This document shows, in pieces, positions 47,856 to 59,086 of a stretch of DNA of 64,000 bases. The translations under genes and the position numbers were made by a program. The notes below the pieces were generated by a model. The model worked only from the letters and a program-made list of their open reading frames with translations, had not been told where the DNA came from and ran no database searches. The first letter of the stretch is position 1. Each line of letters begins with the position of its first letter. Origin of the DNA: Cristatella mucedo (lineage: Eukaryota; Bryozoa; Phylactolaemata; Cristatellidae); assembly GCA_009760855.2 (NCBI GenBank), contig WPIO01000115.1, positions 66,001 through 130,000 on the forward strand. Reading direction: 5' to 3'.

Positions 47856-48500
47856 TTAATAATACCTCACTTGAAAAAGTGCTCTCAGAGCACCTAATCT
47901 CTCTCTAGGTTCTTTACATTTGCTGCAATTGAAATGCAATTGAATGGTGGGTAAAATCATGCTTGACAAACAAACTAAATGAATAACATGGTTAGGGGTG
48001 ACCTGCACAGGGTCAGCATGCAAATGCTGTTAGTGGCAGCATGCACAGTGTCAGTATGCATAAGCACATCAAGGACGAATCACATCGACCCACTAAATTC
48101 TGACATGATATGATACGTGTGTTTTTAAATTTTTTTTTGATGTGTTCAGCTAAGGGGAAGTTCTGACCCAGCTCGGGAGGGAGTTCCAGCACTTGGCAGC
48201 ATACGAACTAAATGCACTGTCTACAAAGGATTTGAGGTTTGTACGGGATATTTTTAGACTTTTGGATCTTGAAAAGCAGGTGATACAAAGCTAGGCCTGG
48301 TGGGGGAGTAAATCTGAAATATAGGATGGAGTCAAAGAATAAAGTGCCAAAAAAAGTCAGCTCCACTACCTCGAGTGAGTCTGTTGCTTCACTGGGAGCC
48401 ACTGCAGGTCAGTGAGAAGTGGTGTGACGTGGCAACTTCTTTGCTCACGACAGACAAGCCGAGCTATGGAGTTTTGTAGGAGCTGCAATCGCCTGATCGC
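47856..48500 (-). mobile_element. L2-A LINE, 3' UTR and C-terminus, tail-to-tail with the preceding copy
   Basis: Starts with an ATTAATAATAC tail and CTCTCAGAGCACCTAATCTC (terminus), then the 3' UTR (CATGCAAATGCTGTTAGTGG, GACGAATCACATCGACC) and part of the RT C-terminus, ending near CAATCGCCTGATCGCA. It is inserted at the GATT of the plus-strand copy, so it is the younger of the two. Confidence 0.85.
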
Positions 48501-48689
48501 AAATAAGATTCAAAATAAGTGTCACCAAACGTCACAATGTAAGACTCCACGCATATTTAAGAAATAGGGTTTAGATTATCCTGCAATTGTGTCTACTAAA
48601 ATTATACATAATTGGAATCGCTGTGATAACATATAATGAATGGAATTTGTTTTAGTGACAACTCGACGTCTTCCAGCAAAAGGCAAACG

Positions 48690-49035
48690 TGCCGTTGATG
48701 AAGTTGCAGTGGTTTACAATAGTTTCTATTGAACCGCTATTTTTTTAAGCATGGGGATTTCCGATTGCACTTTTTCAGGTAATTCCTAACCATTTACAAT
48801 GCAAATAGCATACACGAGAAGAGTGATAGTCATTTAGGCAGTAAAAAGTATTAAGTTTGCTACCTTTTAAATCACTTTAATATGAAAATAATGCAAAGGA
48901 AAACAGTGATAAGAAACTTTGCTGATGAAGAAATTTAAAGATCCAGATAAAGCACTTGAAAGGCAACCCAACAATCACTATAGTATTAGCCCGGTAACCT
49001 GACAAACCTCTTCGTTTAAGCCAACGGATCAATCA
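48690..49035. repeat. dispersed repeat C, copy 1
   Basis: About 345 bp aligned by eye to 55,655-55,985 in the same orientation: GTGGTTTACARTAGTTT, AATCACTTTAAYATGAAAAT, GATCCAGATAAAGC-CTTGAAAG and CCYGACAAACYTCTT blocks are shared. No coding potential; origin unknown. Confidence 0.7.
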
Positions 49036-50464
49036 AAAATAGATGTGAGGAGTCGCTATTATTACAAGCTCGCTTCTAAGTCACTGTTACTACAACTTCG
49101 GTTTCAAACCGTTTGCATTCCCCTTGAGATAGTCTTTCGAATCTACTGATTTGATTTCACCCGACAAGTACGTACCAATGGCGGCCGTAGTCAATCGCCA
49201 TACAGGTACCATTCCCCCTCATCTCTAATTTTTCTAATTTAATTTCGATTCTGCTTGACTAAAGTTTATCCCTCATAGTTGTGTGTGATTCCAAGACTAA
49301 TTTTGATAACTTATCTGATTCTTGAGCGCCGAATTGTGTGCACTAACTGTCTCATAATCTCCTGTGGCTCATGTGTAGGGCCCTACTTACATCAAGGTCA
49401 CATACCTGACCGAATATTCTACGGCAAATGCACGCTATTGTCCCAATTATTATTAATTCTGCCTATCTGGATATGTGCTGATCTCATTCAGTGTACACTT
49501 TAGGCACTGCTCCCCATCTAAAATCACCTGTGAGTCACGAAACCTCTTGAATCTGGACATCGATATGGTCCATTCAAGAGCACATACTTTACCTCTGCTG
49601 CACAATCGCCCTTCTGACTTGTCCCCGTTTTTAGATTGCTGCAATACAACAGAAGCTGACATAATCGACAAGGTCGCACCTCTGACTTAACACACTGTCC
49701 TCACTCGTCCAAACCATCTATAGTTTATAGCAGACACCAACAAGCTAGCCTGCTAAGCTGAAGTTTAACAAATTACGGGCAAGATACGAACTGACTTTCC
49801 ATTGACATGCATACGAGAACGACTATTTATAGTATGAAACAATCCTAGAAATGGCCAGGTGTAGCTTCTATAAAAGCATATTTGATTCACAGAGGCTCAA
49901 TCCAAAAAATTGCTGATGTCTATGATGAGCCATCTCTTTAACTGCTTCCAGGTTGCTTTCTTACCTAGTGATCCTTGTGATAAAAGAGCTGATAGCATTC
50001 TAGTTTTCTCGTCAACAAGTTAAATGAGATCAGGGAGTCAATCTCCAGGTCAGCAGCGACCCCTTTGTAATCATGCCAATCAGTTTCATGCAGCACCTTC
50101 ATTTCAAGGCTCTATGAGCTCACAAGTGACCTCGTTGCATAGCATCCGTTCAATGTATCATGCCTTTTTTCCAATCGCCAGCATATATTTTCCACAACCA
50201 AAACTAAAGCTTTCTCAATGGTAAAATGCAAACGGTATTAGCGAGCTGTAGCCATGAAGCTAGGCTAGTTCTAAGTAGAAATTTACAGCCAAACTAGCTA
50301 AAAAATCAATTTCCATAAGGTTTTTTTTCATTAACCAAAATGATCTGGGTACAAATCCCACAAATCGTCTCCTAATTAGAAATTCAAAGCACAAGTAGCC
50401 ATAATAACTAATGTCGCAAACGTGTAGCTTTGTTTGAATAATAAGACCGCATTAGATATAGTGC
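49036..50464. other. unassigned sequence
   Basis: About 1.4 kb with no supportable gene. Overlapping 70-74 residue frames on both strands at 49.28-49.69 kb have no motif. Confidence 0.4.
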
Positions 50465-50815
50465 CTTCGGAGAATGCCTTTTTTCCGGCCACTTTAGATT
50501 TGCTTTTAAAGAAGCACAATTGAAAGGGTAATGGTTGCATGATCAATAAAAAAGAATAGATGGCAAGGAGTGAGTGTACAGGTTCAGCATGCTAATTTGG
50601 TTAGAGGCAGCATTTACAGGCTTACACACATTAGCACATAAGAGACGAATCAGAGGACGTGCAAATGCTTTTATAATTAGATGCATTCCCATTTTATGTA
50701 TAGGCGTGGATAATTAAATAGATGTCGTGATGTATGTCGGGAGTGAGTTCCTGGCTTTGGGAGCATATGCACTAAAGGTGATGTCCCTTATGGATTTGAG
50801 ATTTATTAACCAAAA
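50465..50815 (-). mobile_element. L2-A LINE, diverged 3' UTR and C-terminal piece
   Basis: GTGTACAGGTTCAGCATGC, TTTGGTTAGAGGCAGCAT, GAGACGAATCAGAGGACGTG, then GGGAGTGAGTTCCTGGCTTT and GGATTTGAG follow L2-A order. Tail lost. Confidence 0.65.
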
Positions 50816-50937
50816 GACCATAGTACAATGTGTGCAACTCTTGATAATGATAACCTTCGTTAAGTAGATTCAATCAGCTTCACTTTGAACCAAATGCTTT
50901 ATTTAGCAGCCTTAAATGCCATCAATAACATAGCACA

Positions 50938-51216
50938 GTTATTAATAAAGATAATTGTAAAATAACCATAATAATTGGGCTATCAGTGACTCGATCTCTT
51001 TCTAGGCACTTTAAATTTCATAAAAAGCGAGCTTGATCGTATGTTTTGCGGCAGCCTACTCAATGAACAGCAGTCCTAACCAGGTTAATGGTGACTTGTC
51101 AAGGGCCATCATGTGTACGTGATTAGTAGCAGGATGCACAGTGTCAGGATGCTTAAGCTTACTCAGGACGAATCTCATGGATCCATTGAATGCTGGAATA
51201 GATACGTTTTTAGGTT
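50938..51216 (-). mobile_element. L2-A LINE, 3' UTR and tail
   Basis: An A/T-rich tail with ATAATAATT, CGATCTCTTTCTAGGCACTT (terminus) and the 3' UTR up to GATACGTTTTTAGGTT. The next copy begins there with its own (AAT)n tail. Confidence 0.75.
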
Positions 51217-51778
51217 AATAATAATAATGCACTTGATAAAGCGCCCTGAGAGAACTTAATTTCTTTTAGGCACTTTACATTTGTCGCAATAGGAAATGCA
51301 ATTGAATGGTAAGTGAAATCATGCTTGAAAAACAAACAAAATGAATAGCATGATTAGGGGTGACATGCACAGGGTCGGCATGCAAATGTGGTTAGTGGCA
51401 GCATGCACAGTGTCAGCACGAATAAGCACATGAAGGACAAATCACGGCGACCCAGTAAATGCTGTCCTAAATAGGTGTGTTTTTAAGTTCCTTTTCAATC
51501 TAGTCAGGTCAGGGGATGTTCCGAGGCAGGTCGGGAGGGAGTTCCAGGCTTTGGGAGCATACGAACTACATGCACGGTCTCCAAAGGATTTAAGGTTTGT
51601 ACGAGGTATTTCTAGACTGTTGGATTCCAAAAATTGGATGGTACGATGCTTGGCCTGATGGGGTAGTATATCTGAGAGATAGGCTGGAGCCATAGAATGA
51701 AGGGACCTAAAAGTGAGCGACAAAACCTTCAATCCGTTGCTTGACTGGTAGCCAGTGCAGGTCGGCAGGAGTTTTAAG
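51217..51778 (-). mobile_element. L2-A LINE, 3' end with well-preserved C-terminus
   Basis: AATAATAATAATGCACTTGA tail and terminus, a complete 3' UTR, then an open C-terminal frame on the minus strand: LSLTFRSLHSMAPAYLSDIL, PHQAKHRTIQFLESNSLEIP, GDRACSSYAPKAWNSLPTCL and LKRNLKTHLFRTAFTGSP. 5'-truncated within GLKV..., with the usual GYQSSNGL just before. The low mutation load suggests a comparatively young insertion. Confidence 0.88.
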
Positions 51779-51829
51779 TAACAGGAAGTAACTTCAAGAG
51801 CTGTAAGTAACAAAGCTGACCTTCGACAA

Positions 51830-52000
51830 CCAGTATTTCAATTCTACAACTGAGATTTGACAGCACGTATTTCTAGCATAGTATTTGCGATGGCCTACAT
51901 AAAATATCTACTCACAAAGCAGAGCTTCAGCAACCAGTATTTTAATCTTAGAAATGACGGTTAAGTACGTAGAACTTCGATTCAGAAAGCAGAGCCTTGG
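51830..52000. repeat. degenerate local tandem repeat
   Basis: CAACCAGTATTTCAATTCTA (51,838) recurs as CAACCAGTATTTTAATCTTA (51,932), and AGCAGAGCTTC / AGCAGAGCCTT also repeat, giving two or three imperfect units of about 70-105 bp. Confidence 0.45.
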
Positions 52001-53374
52001 CTAGCCTTAACGTACGAGTCTTTACCGAGTCCCACTTATGTAGCAATGTATTCGTTGAACCTAATGCTGTTCAAGTTTACATTCGGTACAGAAACAGCTC
52101 TATGGAATATGCTTTTAAAAGTCTCACCGGACTGAAAGACTGCAATCTTTAAGTACCGTTAAAAACTGCTAAAAAAAGCGAATTCAATTGCTTTTTATAG
52201 GCGGGTTAGTGGACTCACACATAGAAGTAACAGAACATCAGAGTTTCAGAAAGCAAACTCCAATGACTCTTTTGTAAGCTAGTGTCACCACCTTTGAATT
52301 GTACGAATGAATTTTGCTTTTTAGGTAACTCCTACATGATTGGTTCGGTGTTAACCTTCCGGGGACTAGCTCCAGTTTGATAAGATCAGGAGAAAGGAAT
52401 TCCTAAAGTAAATATAGAAAACTCATTCGAAAGTTACTGGTATTTGGCAAATTTTCAATATATTCAACTCGACATTAAATGTTCATATTTCCGAATCTAA
52501 AAATTAATGTACGTGTTGGATGTGGTCGTGAAAATATCCAAATGGGTCATTTTTACGCCAGGGTATTCTTTAATAATCCGGTATAAGCTGCGAAAGAAAC
52601 ATAGCGAGCCGCCTGTAACAAGTAAACATGTTTAGGATGCAAGCTGCTTTCTCCGGACGAGCGTCCAATGAACTTTTTAAATTAAACGTGAGCTACAAAA
52701 TGATAATCAAGTGTTACCATATCAGAAGAAGTAATTTACATGACGGAAGTTGATTATGGCAGCATTCAAGCCTCAGTGTACGATTAGGAGTTTCGGCCTG
52801 CAGGATTCGAATCCAAAGCGCTTAGGAGGGACCACCTAAGCCTACAGTCTAATAAGCAGCGGCTCAGTAAGCTTTAATAGAGCAACAGTCTGACCTTTAA
52901 AAGTATGTTGCAGTAGGCTGATACTGAAATGTCTGCTATTTAACAAGGTAGCCAAGCCTAGATCGCTAGGCTTTCTGGTTGGGTAGCTTGCTTACGGTCG
53001 GTACTTGAGAGATTGGCTGCTCGTTTGAGGATTTCAAAGCATCTGCATGGAATCAGACTAGTGAAATTCACCACAGATTTACGGCTCTGCCGAAACTCTC
53101 TATATTATAACTGATCAAGTGAACGTATCATTCATAATCAAGTTCTCAGATATTCAGCAGTTTGTAGCAAACGTTTGAAGATGTAAATATGAAAAATATT
53201 TTCGACCTGACCCCTCAATCAATTAAATGCATGAACCACTCTCCCTCGAATAATCGATCCCACTTTATGCTAAGACGATGATAGGAATGTAACAGCCATA
53301 TGTAAATTGAATGCGTCACTTGCTTCAATGATATTGATCCTATTTCCTACTTTTCCTTTTAAAAAATTCATAAA
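52001..53374. other. unassigned sequence
   Basis: No supportable gene outside the tRNA-like element at 52.80-52.88 kb. Confidence 0.4.
52797..52878 (-). mobile_element. tRNA-like sequence (SINE head or tRNA relic)
   Basis: The minus strand reads GCTTACTGAGCCGCTGCTTA, then GTGGTCCCTCC, then GGATTCGAATCC, a good B box. The acceptor arms do not pair, so it is not called as a functional tRNA. Confidence 0.45.
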
Positions 53375-53548
53375 AAAATCTTATGCAAAGCATACAGGCA
53401 AAAGAGACATAAGTTCGCGGAACAGGAAAGCTAAGTGGATTAGATCCGTCTTTAACTGAGAGGAACCAATTTGTCTGAAGCATTTTTTGATAATGCATGG
53501 CAAATTCAGACGTTTTTAGCTGAAAAACTTAAAACTTGCCACGCTGGT

Positions 53549-53662
53549 TTAGTTTAGTAGTTAAGGTGCTCACCCTTGACGACCGAATTGGTCATCTTCA
53601 TTGACGAAGAGAGTAGAAATTGAGTTATCTTAGGTGTTATATAAATGGATCTGCAATATAGT
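53549..53662 (+). mobile_element. tRNA-derived SINE, diverged
   Basis: GCTGGTTTAGTTTAGTAGTT then AAGGTGCTCACC match the SINE head; GAAATTGAGTTATCTTAGGT with TATATAAATGG matches the SINE tail at 56.7 kb. The B box is decayed. It lies inside the segmental repeat. Confidence 0.65.
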
Positions 53663-53974
53663 CTTTATTCTAACTGCACTACACCAGAACAGATCTCATC
53701 AGGACTGCCGAAGAGAAAAAATTCTAGGAAATAGCTTGTGCGACTAAATAGTCTTCCTTCTCCTTTCGTTTGCATTTTTAAATTTTGCCGGTCGTGCAGG
53801 CCTTAGCTTAGACCTATTCCACCTACGTTAACGTTGATGTAAACTGATATCATTTCATGTTTTAAATTACTTTCAGCTGAATAGCACTAGTTTGCAATGA
53901 AAAAAACAGAACCCCTTCCCCAGGTTCTAGGTACTAAGATAAGATGGGTGGTGTCAGACTGCTCATCTATTTCT

Positions 53975-54265
53975 AATACCGGCTTCAATTTTTACGTGCC
54001 AAGTGTGGACACCGAAAGCCTGTAACTCCCTTCGACAGGCGTCACGACATCCCCTTACTAGATCACGTTTAAAAAGACGTTGAAATGCATCTATTTACCA
54101 CGTCGTGAATCCTTTTCACTGCATGCTGAGCCTGTGCGTGGCACCCCTAGCCACGGTAGACCTATTGTTTATTGAGCAAGGGACTTCTTTCCAATTCAAT
54201 TGTGCTGCTTTACAAGCAAGTGTAAAGTGGGTAGAAAGAGGATTGGTTATCTGAGGGTTTTAGTT
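53975..54265 (+). mobile_element. L2-A subfamily 3' end (RT C-terminal scrap, UTR, terminus)
   Basis: GACACCGAAAGCCTGTAACT, CGACATCCCC, CGTTTAAAAAGACGTTGAAA and ATGCATCTATTTA track the end of the L2-A frame, followed by a 3' UTR lacking about 35 bp of the main family, then GTAGAAAGAGGATTGGTTAT and CTGAGGG. Confidence 0.7.
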
Positions 54266-54500
54266 AATTTTACATTTGCTTCTGAGGGATCACGATCGAT
54301 GGTTACAGGTCGCATACTCTATAAACAATGAGTATACTATGGCTAGGGTTGACATGCACAGGGTAAGCATGCACAGTGTGAGCATGCATACCCGCACGAA
54401 GGACGGATGACGAGGATTCATTAAACAATGTGATAAACGAGAGCGTTAATGAGGGTTGAAACATCAGAACAATCAAAGCTATAACCAAGAGTTAATACCA
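54266..54500 (-). mobile_element. L2-A subfamily 3' end, inverted
   Basis: GTTGACATGCACAGGGTAAG, CATGCACAGTGTGAGCATGC and CGAAGGACGGATGACGAGGA are the L2-A 3' UTR in antisense. It shares with 55.34-55.48 kb the same UTR deletion and the TTGTTTATTGAGCATG-like block. Tail-to-tail with the preceding copy. Confidence 0.7.
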
Positions 54501-54564
54501 TGCCCGTCATCAACTTTAGTCAAGCAGACAAAGCCATATACGAAGACACCTATAGCTACTTAAA

Positions 54565-55500
54565 AAAATGCACCGAATCATGCAAGGTAGACACACAGGA
54601 AAAGGAGTCACAAGCTCGTGGCACAGGAAAGCTAATTGGAGAAGATCCGTCTTGAGCTAAGAGGAACGGATTCGCCTGATGCTTTTTTAATCCTGGAAGG
54701 CAAATTCCTGTGTCTTTAGCTGAGTCTTGCCGCACTAGTTCAGCTCAGCGATTACGGTGCTCGCTTCTGACGACCGAGGTCGTCGACTGCATTTGCGAAG
54801 AGAGTACAGATTAAGTTATCTTAGGTGCTATGTAAATTAATCTGCAATGTAGTCACTATTCTAGCGTCACCACACCAGAAGAGATCTCATCAGGACTACC
54901 GAAGAGCACAGATTGTGAAATGGCTTGTGCGACCGAATAGTCCTCCTTCTCCTTGTGTTTAAGAACTTATCTATATTTTTAAATTTTGCCATTTTTGTAT
55001 GCCTCGGCTTATACCAATTCTATCTATGCGTACGCATTGGTGTTAACTGATATCTTTCAATATTTTTAAAGACGTCAAGCTGAATTGCACCAATTTGCAT
55101 TAACGAACATAAACCTTTTCCCACATTCTTAGCAATATGAAAACCTAGGTAGTGTGAGACTGCACATTCGTTTCCAGAACCAGCTTTAATTCTTACATTC
55201 AAAGTGTTGACACCTAAAGCCTGCAACTAATTTTGACTGGCGTCACGATATCTCCTTACTTGATCACATTTAAAAAAAGCTGAAACGCACTCGTTTAATA
55301 CGTTTTTTAATGAATCCTTGTAATTCGTCCTTTATGTGCGCATGCATGCTGATACTGTGCATGCTTACCCTGGGCATGTCACCCATATTATGCTCATTGT
55401 TTATTGAGCATGCGACCTCTAACCATCGTACGTGATGCCTTAGAAGCAAATGTGAAAATGCCAAGAAAGAGGATCGGTTCTTTGATGGCCCTACAATAAA
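54565..55500 (+). repeat. ~0.9-kb segmental repeat, copy 2
   Basis: Second copy of the composite unit at 53,375-54,265, in the same orientation and offset about 1.2 kb. It carries its own SINE (54,729) and L2-A subfamily 3' end (55,165-55,495). Confidence 0.75.
54729..54852 (+). mobile_element. tRNA-derived SINE, diverged
   Basis: CTAGTTCAGCTCAGCGATTA with CGGTGCTCGC (head) and CAGATTAAGTTATCTTAGGT with GCTATGTAAATTAATC (tail). It corresponds position for position to the SINE at 53,549. Confidence 0.65.
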
Positions 55501-55654
55501 CGTACCATTACTATTATTAGAGTTGTTTTCAAACCCGTTACCTGCTAAAAAATAAGGGGACTTAAGTCATCACTAAACTCTTGCTTATGATTTCAGAAAA
55601 ACTGTCCTAAAACGATACACGATTCGAATTTACGTTGCTGTAATGACTCCTAGT

Positions 55655-55985
55655 GGTTTACAGTAGTTTATATTGAATTATTACTTTTGTAAGTGTGAGG
55701 ACTCCTAACCGCCATTGTTCTTAACCCTCACAATGAAATTAGCATGAACTAGAAAAGGGAGAGTTATCTATGTAGTGAAAGGCATTGTGTTTGCCACCAT
55801 TGAAATCACTTTAACATGAAAATAACGCACTGGAATACATTGTTAGGAAACTTTGCCTATAAAGAAATGTAATGATCCAGATAAAGCCCTTGAAAGGGTA
55901 ACACATTCATTGTTCGAATATTAGCCAGGCAACCCGACAAACTTCTTGGTTCAAGCCAATCGAAAACTGGTGGTAACTAGTGATG
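55655..55985. repeat. dispersed repeat C, copy 2
   Basis: Direct match to 48,690-49,035. A block near 56,405 (GGAATCGCTAGTAATCC, ATGAATGGAATTTTC) also resembles 48,615-48,650, but in a different relative position, so the family may be longer and rearranged. Confidence 0.7.
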
Positions 55986-56537
55986 CTAAACTTCTATGAG
56001 TCTGACAGGTAAATGCTAAGCTTCGGCGAGGAGCATCACCTTTCTCATTGTTTTGTTAATTGCCTAAAGCCATCTGAGGAGCATAAGCCGCTAAGCAACC
56101 ATCACTAAGCTACTTTTTTGATTATTTAATACATTCCGAATAGAATCGTCCATTGTGTGAGGCTAGTTACATTTCTGTTGATTATATGTTCCACCTTCCC
56201 ACATTTGCATACGCTCTCCTTTACTATGCTGCTAAAGTCATGGACTGATTGCAGTATTAAGCACACGAAAGCTGAAGTAGCCGTTTGCATCGAACGCCTT
56301 AGGTATTCAAAATAAGAGTCAGCAAAAAATAAAGATACATATTGCTGAGGTGAGAAACTATGTTTTTGTTACCGTTTAACGTTGTTCAACTAACAACATC
56401 TGGAAACGGAATCGCTAGTAATCCAAATGAATGGAATTTTCTTTCCTGCTGACTTAACGGCCACTAGCAGAATGCAGCCGTGCGAAGATAAAGAAATTAC
56501 TAGTCTGAGAGCATGAGAAAAGTGTTATTTGAAAGCA
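55986..56537. other. unassigned sequence
   Basis: Nothing supportable apart from a possible scrap of repeat C near 56.4 kb. Confidence 0.35.
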
Positions 56538-56586
56538 TCTTGTAATGTTATGTAATGTATCTCCGTCTGTAACTCCACAGAGTCAT
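56538..56586 (-). mobile_element. L2-B LINE, 3' terminal scrap
   Basis: TGTAATGTTATGTAATGTAT and CTCCGTCTGTAACTCCACAG are nearly identical to the L2-B terminus at 35,825-35,868 on the same strand. It is cut off by the SINE that follows. Confidence 0.7.
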
Positions 56587-56587
56587 A

Positions 56588-56735
56588 GGCTGGTTTTGTC
56601 TAGCGGTAAAGGTGCTCGCCCCGACCAAGGTCTGACTGAGGTCGTGGGCTCGAGCCCCGACGCATACGTAAAGCGCCTGAATATAGACCAAGTTCTCTTG
56701 GGGTGATATATAAATGAATTTTCATTAAAAGAGAA
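56588..56735 (+). mobile_element. tRNA-derived SINE, best copy
   Basis: About 148 bp. Head GGCTGGTTTTGTCTAGCGGT, AAAGGTGCTCGCCCC (A-box region), GTCGTGGGCTCGAGCCCCGA (B-box region), CGCATACGTAAAGCGCCTGA, then AAGTTCTCTTGGGGTGATAT, ATAAATGAATTTTCATTA and an A-rich end. The tail is related to the L2-A 3' terminus, suggesting mobilisation by that LINE. Confidence 0.75.
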
Positions 56736-57959
56736 CTATACTTACTGGGACATATATTTACGAAATGGCTTGACTAATAGCTCTATTAGTTTTGATTGAA
56801 ACCTATGTTTTGATTTGAATAACTGTGGGATTGTTTTTAAGATAACAATCCCCACCAACTGAATTCAGAAAAGATCAGATTTCTTGACTTTTGAAACAAC
56901 ACAGGTAAAATTCTTTACTTTTAAAGTCTAAATTTTATTTAGTTTAGCAATAGCTAAATATAAAAGTGCTCTAAAAGCGAATGACGGAATCCCAAACGCT
57001 GATGCACAATTTGATTAGAAGTCAGATAAAATCAGCGAGAATTGATTTTATTGGGGTTGGGATTTTAACATTACACTAGGTATGTCTAATGATAGAGTTG
57101 GGCTGCAACATCAATAGTCGTAGCATTGCCTAGCTGACCATTCTTGCACAAGTTATGGGCTTTGTCATCGCACTGAGAGAATTAATTTCAAGTAACTAAT
57201 ACTAGGTTGTATATCGAAAATGCACAGCGTTGCATGTCTACGGATCCTTATGCAAGCGAGCACGAATTTGTCTAACGTCAAGTAGCCAAAACTCAACATC
57301 ATTCATTGTGGACCTATTAATATTATTGTAAAGAGGAAAGCAAATAATGTTACGCAGTAACACAGTAGAAGTAAAATATTTTTATAATCAATTTTATGTA
57401 GATAAATGAATGAATCTAAAATCATTGCTAGCTTAACTATGTATCGTAGAGTTTTGGAAGAACCTGGCTTCTTTTTGCTGACCGCGCCAATAAAATCCAA
57501 CAGTCTGCACCCAACTGCTCCAGATCCAGATTCTGAACCAGACTGAATCTTTTCTTATCTGAAGCCCGTTCGGCTCCAGGCGGCAGTACCACAGTTTTAC
57601 ACTTAACCTAACTGATCGAAATTGATTGTAGCATTCTAACTTTGATCACTTTACGAAGGCTTATCAATCATAGTTTCCCTGTAAGAAAATCTCGAAATTG
57701 ATCGTTGATAATTCTCTCAGTTTCATTCAGCTGTCGTACTGTGGTTAAATAGCAGATTTAAATTCCTATAAAAAAATTTAATTCCTAAGAACGAACCGCT
57801 AAATGATGTTTTTGGACAATTCGGGGAAAGGCGCGTTATTGTAATGCTGCACATGCATATCAAGGTTTCACCCTTAGGACATTGAAAATTATGACAGCTT
57901 TGGCAGTTATTATTTCCAGATGCTTGGCTGTAAGTAATTAGTAGCCTTGAGATTATTAC
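56736..57959. other. unassigned sequence
   Basis: About 1.2 kb AT-rich with no gene recognised; a 65-residue minus frame at 57,303-57,500 has a hydrophobic end but no other support. Confidence 0.4.
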
Positions 57960-58260
57960 CTAAATACAGTAATCCCAGGTCCACGCATTCGCTACATCCC
58001 GACTAGACTTCTATAACTCGCTACTTGTATGCCATTGTTAGCCGTGTAATAAGACGTTGGCAGTTGATGCAAAATTCTGCTCATGGGCTTGTTAAACTGC
58101 TACATTATGCCACTTCTCACCCAAGCTGCACTGGCTCATCAGCAGGCTACGTTCCACTTCAAGATTGTGCCACCTTTAGGTCCCTTCACTGTCTTGCTTT
58201 GGCCTATTTATCTGTTGGGTCCGCTATACCGTAATAGCCTAATACGTCGGCGGACATCAA
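57960..58260 (+). mobile_element. L2-A-like LINE, old RT C-terminal fragment
   Basis: CATTCGCTACATCCCGACTA with GACTTCTATAACTCGCTACT corresponds to FVTSRLDFxNSLL; GATGCAAAATTCTGC follows (QNSA), then GCTGCACTGGCTCATCAGCA and TTCAAGATTG and TTAGGTCCCTTCACTGTC (LTFRSLHCL). Frame broken. Confidence 0.7.
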
Positions 58261-59086
58261 CCTAGAAGAACATCGGACCCAATAATACACTCTTTGGCAT
58301 TCTCAGGGCCACGATCGGCCTTGACGGTCAAGATCTACTTCATGGCTTGCTGCGTACATTAATATACTGCCTGCCGCGCTATCGACTCGATCTTTTGCTG
58401 TGCGCGACTGCTCGCACAAATTTAACACGGTCTGCATTTGTTTTTAATCTTGCTTCGATGCTACATGACAAGATCTGCTGGCTCTATTCGCTTCGATTGT
58501 GCATCGAACGAACCCAAGCAATTTCTTTGGAGAACGTGTCTGCTATTCTCCCAAAGCCTGGCGCATCTAACCGAATTAGCTCACGTCATCTAGTGACTTG
58601 TTGAATTTATTAAAATGGCTACAAACTTAGCTATTCTTTGCACCCTTCGCTCCGCCCGAATCAACTGTCTTTCGAGTGCCAACGTGCTCTTAAATTAAGC
58701 ATTTCATGACCAGCCTTTTGTGAAACACCTACTGTTCACTATAGGTAAAGTGCCTTGAAATAGATTCCGTGTTCTCTTGCAGTTCCCAAAGGTTTTCTCA
58801 ATACCAATAAGAGAATATAACCTGTGCCGTTGCTACAGGTGCGATCGCTTACGGCTACGAATAGGGTCGACGACAAGCGATGGAGATGAGGTCGGAGGTG
58901 CTACGTGACTCTCTGCCCTGCCTCCCCCCTGCTCGGAAACGAGCTGCTTATCGAAGAACCTGCTGTCTAGCAGCGGTTTCGTTCCGGCGTCCTCACGAGC
59001 TGGAACCGCCATCCTGGCAAAATGGCTGAGCCAGCTTGGTGGTCGCGTCATGCAGAGGAAGCTTCCGGTCTACCCTAGTAGCGAGA
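58261..59086. other. unassigned sequence, GC-rich near its right end
   Basis: 58,840-59,086 is markedly more GC-rich than its surroundings, and a minus-strand 72-residue frame covers part of it without a domain. A plus frame at 58,347-58,604 weakly resembles a LINE C-terminus (TRSAFVFNLASML) but is not convincing. The tail at about 58,745-58,780 (AAAGTGCCTTGAAATAGATT) has the look of a LINE 3' end. Confidence 0.35.

Larger units (their letters stand above)
53375..54265 (+). repeat. ~0.9-kb segmental repeat, copy 1 (contains SINE and L2-A 3' end)
   Basis: Collinear with 54,565-55,500 across SINE, unique-looking spacer and LINE 3' end. Shared blocks are GGAACAGGAAAGCTAA-like, AGATCCGTCTT, GATCTCATCAGGACT, TTTAAATTTTGCC and the LINE tail. 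Because the spacer is also shared, this is one composite unit present twice. Confidence 0.75.

Noticed and set aside
48900..48920. Hammerhead-ribozyme-like CTGATGA core
   Set aside because: CTGATGAAG occurs, but no following GAAA core with flanking stems is present; the same was true of CTGATGA near 38,935.
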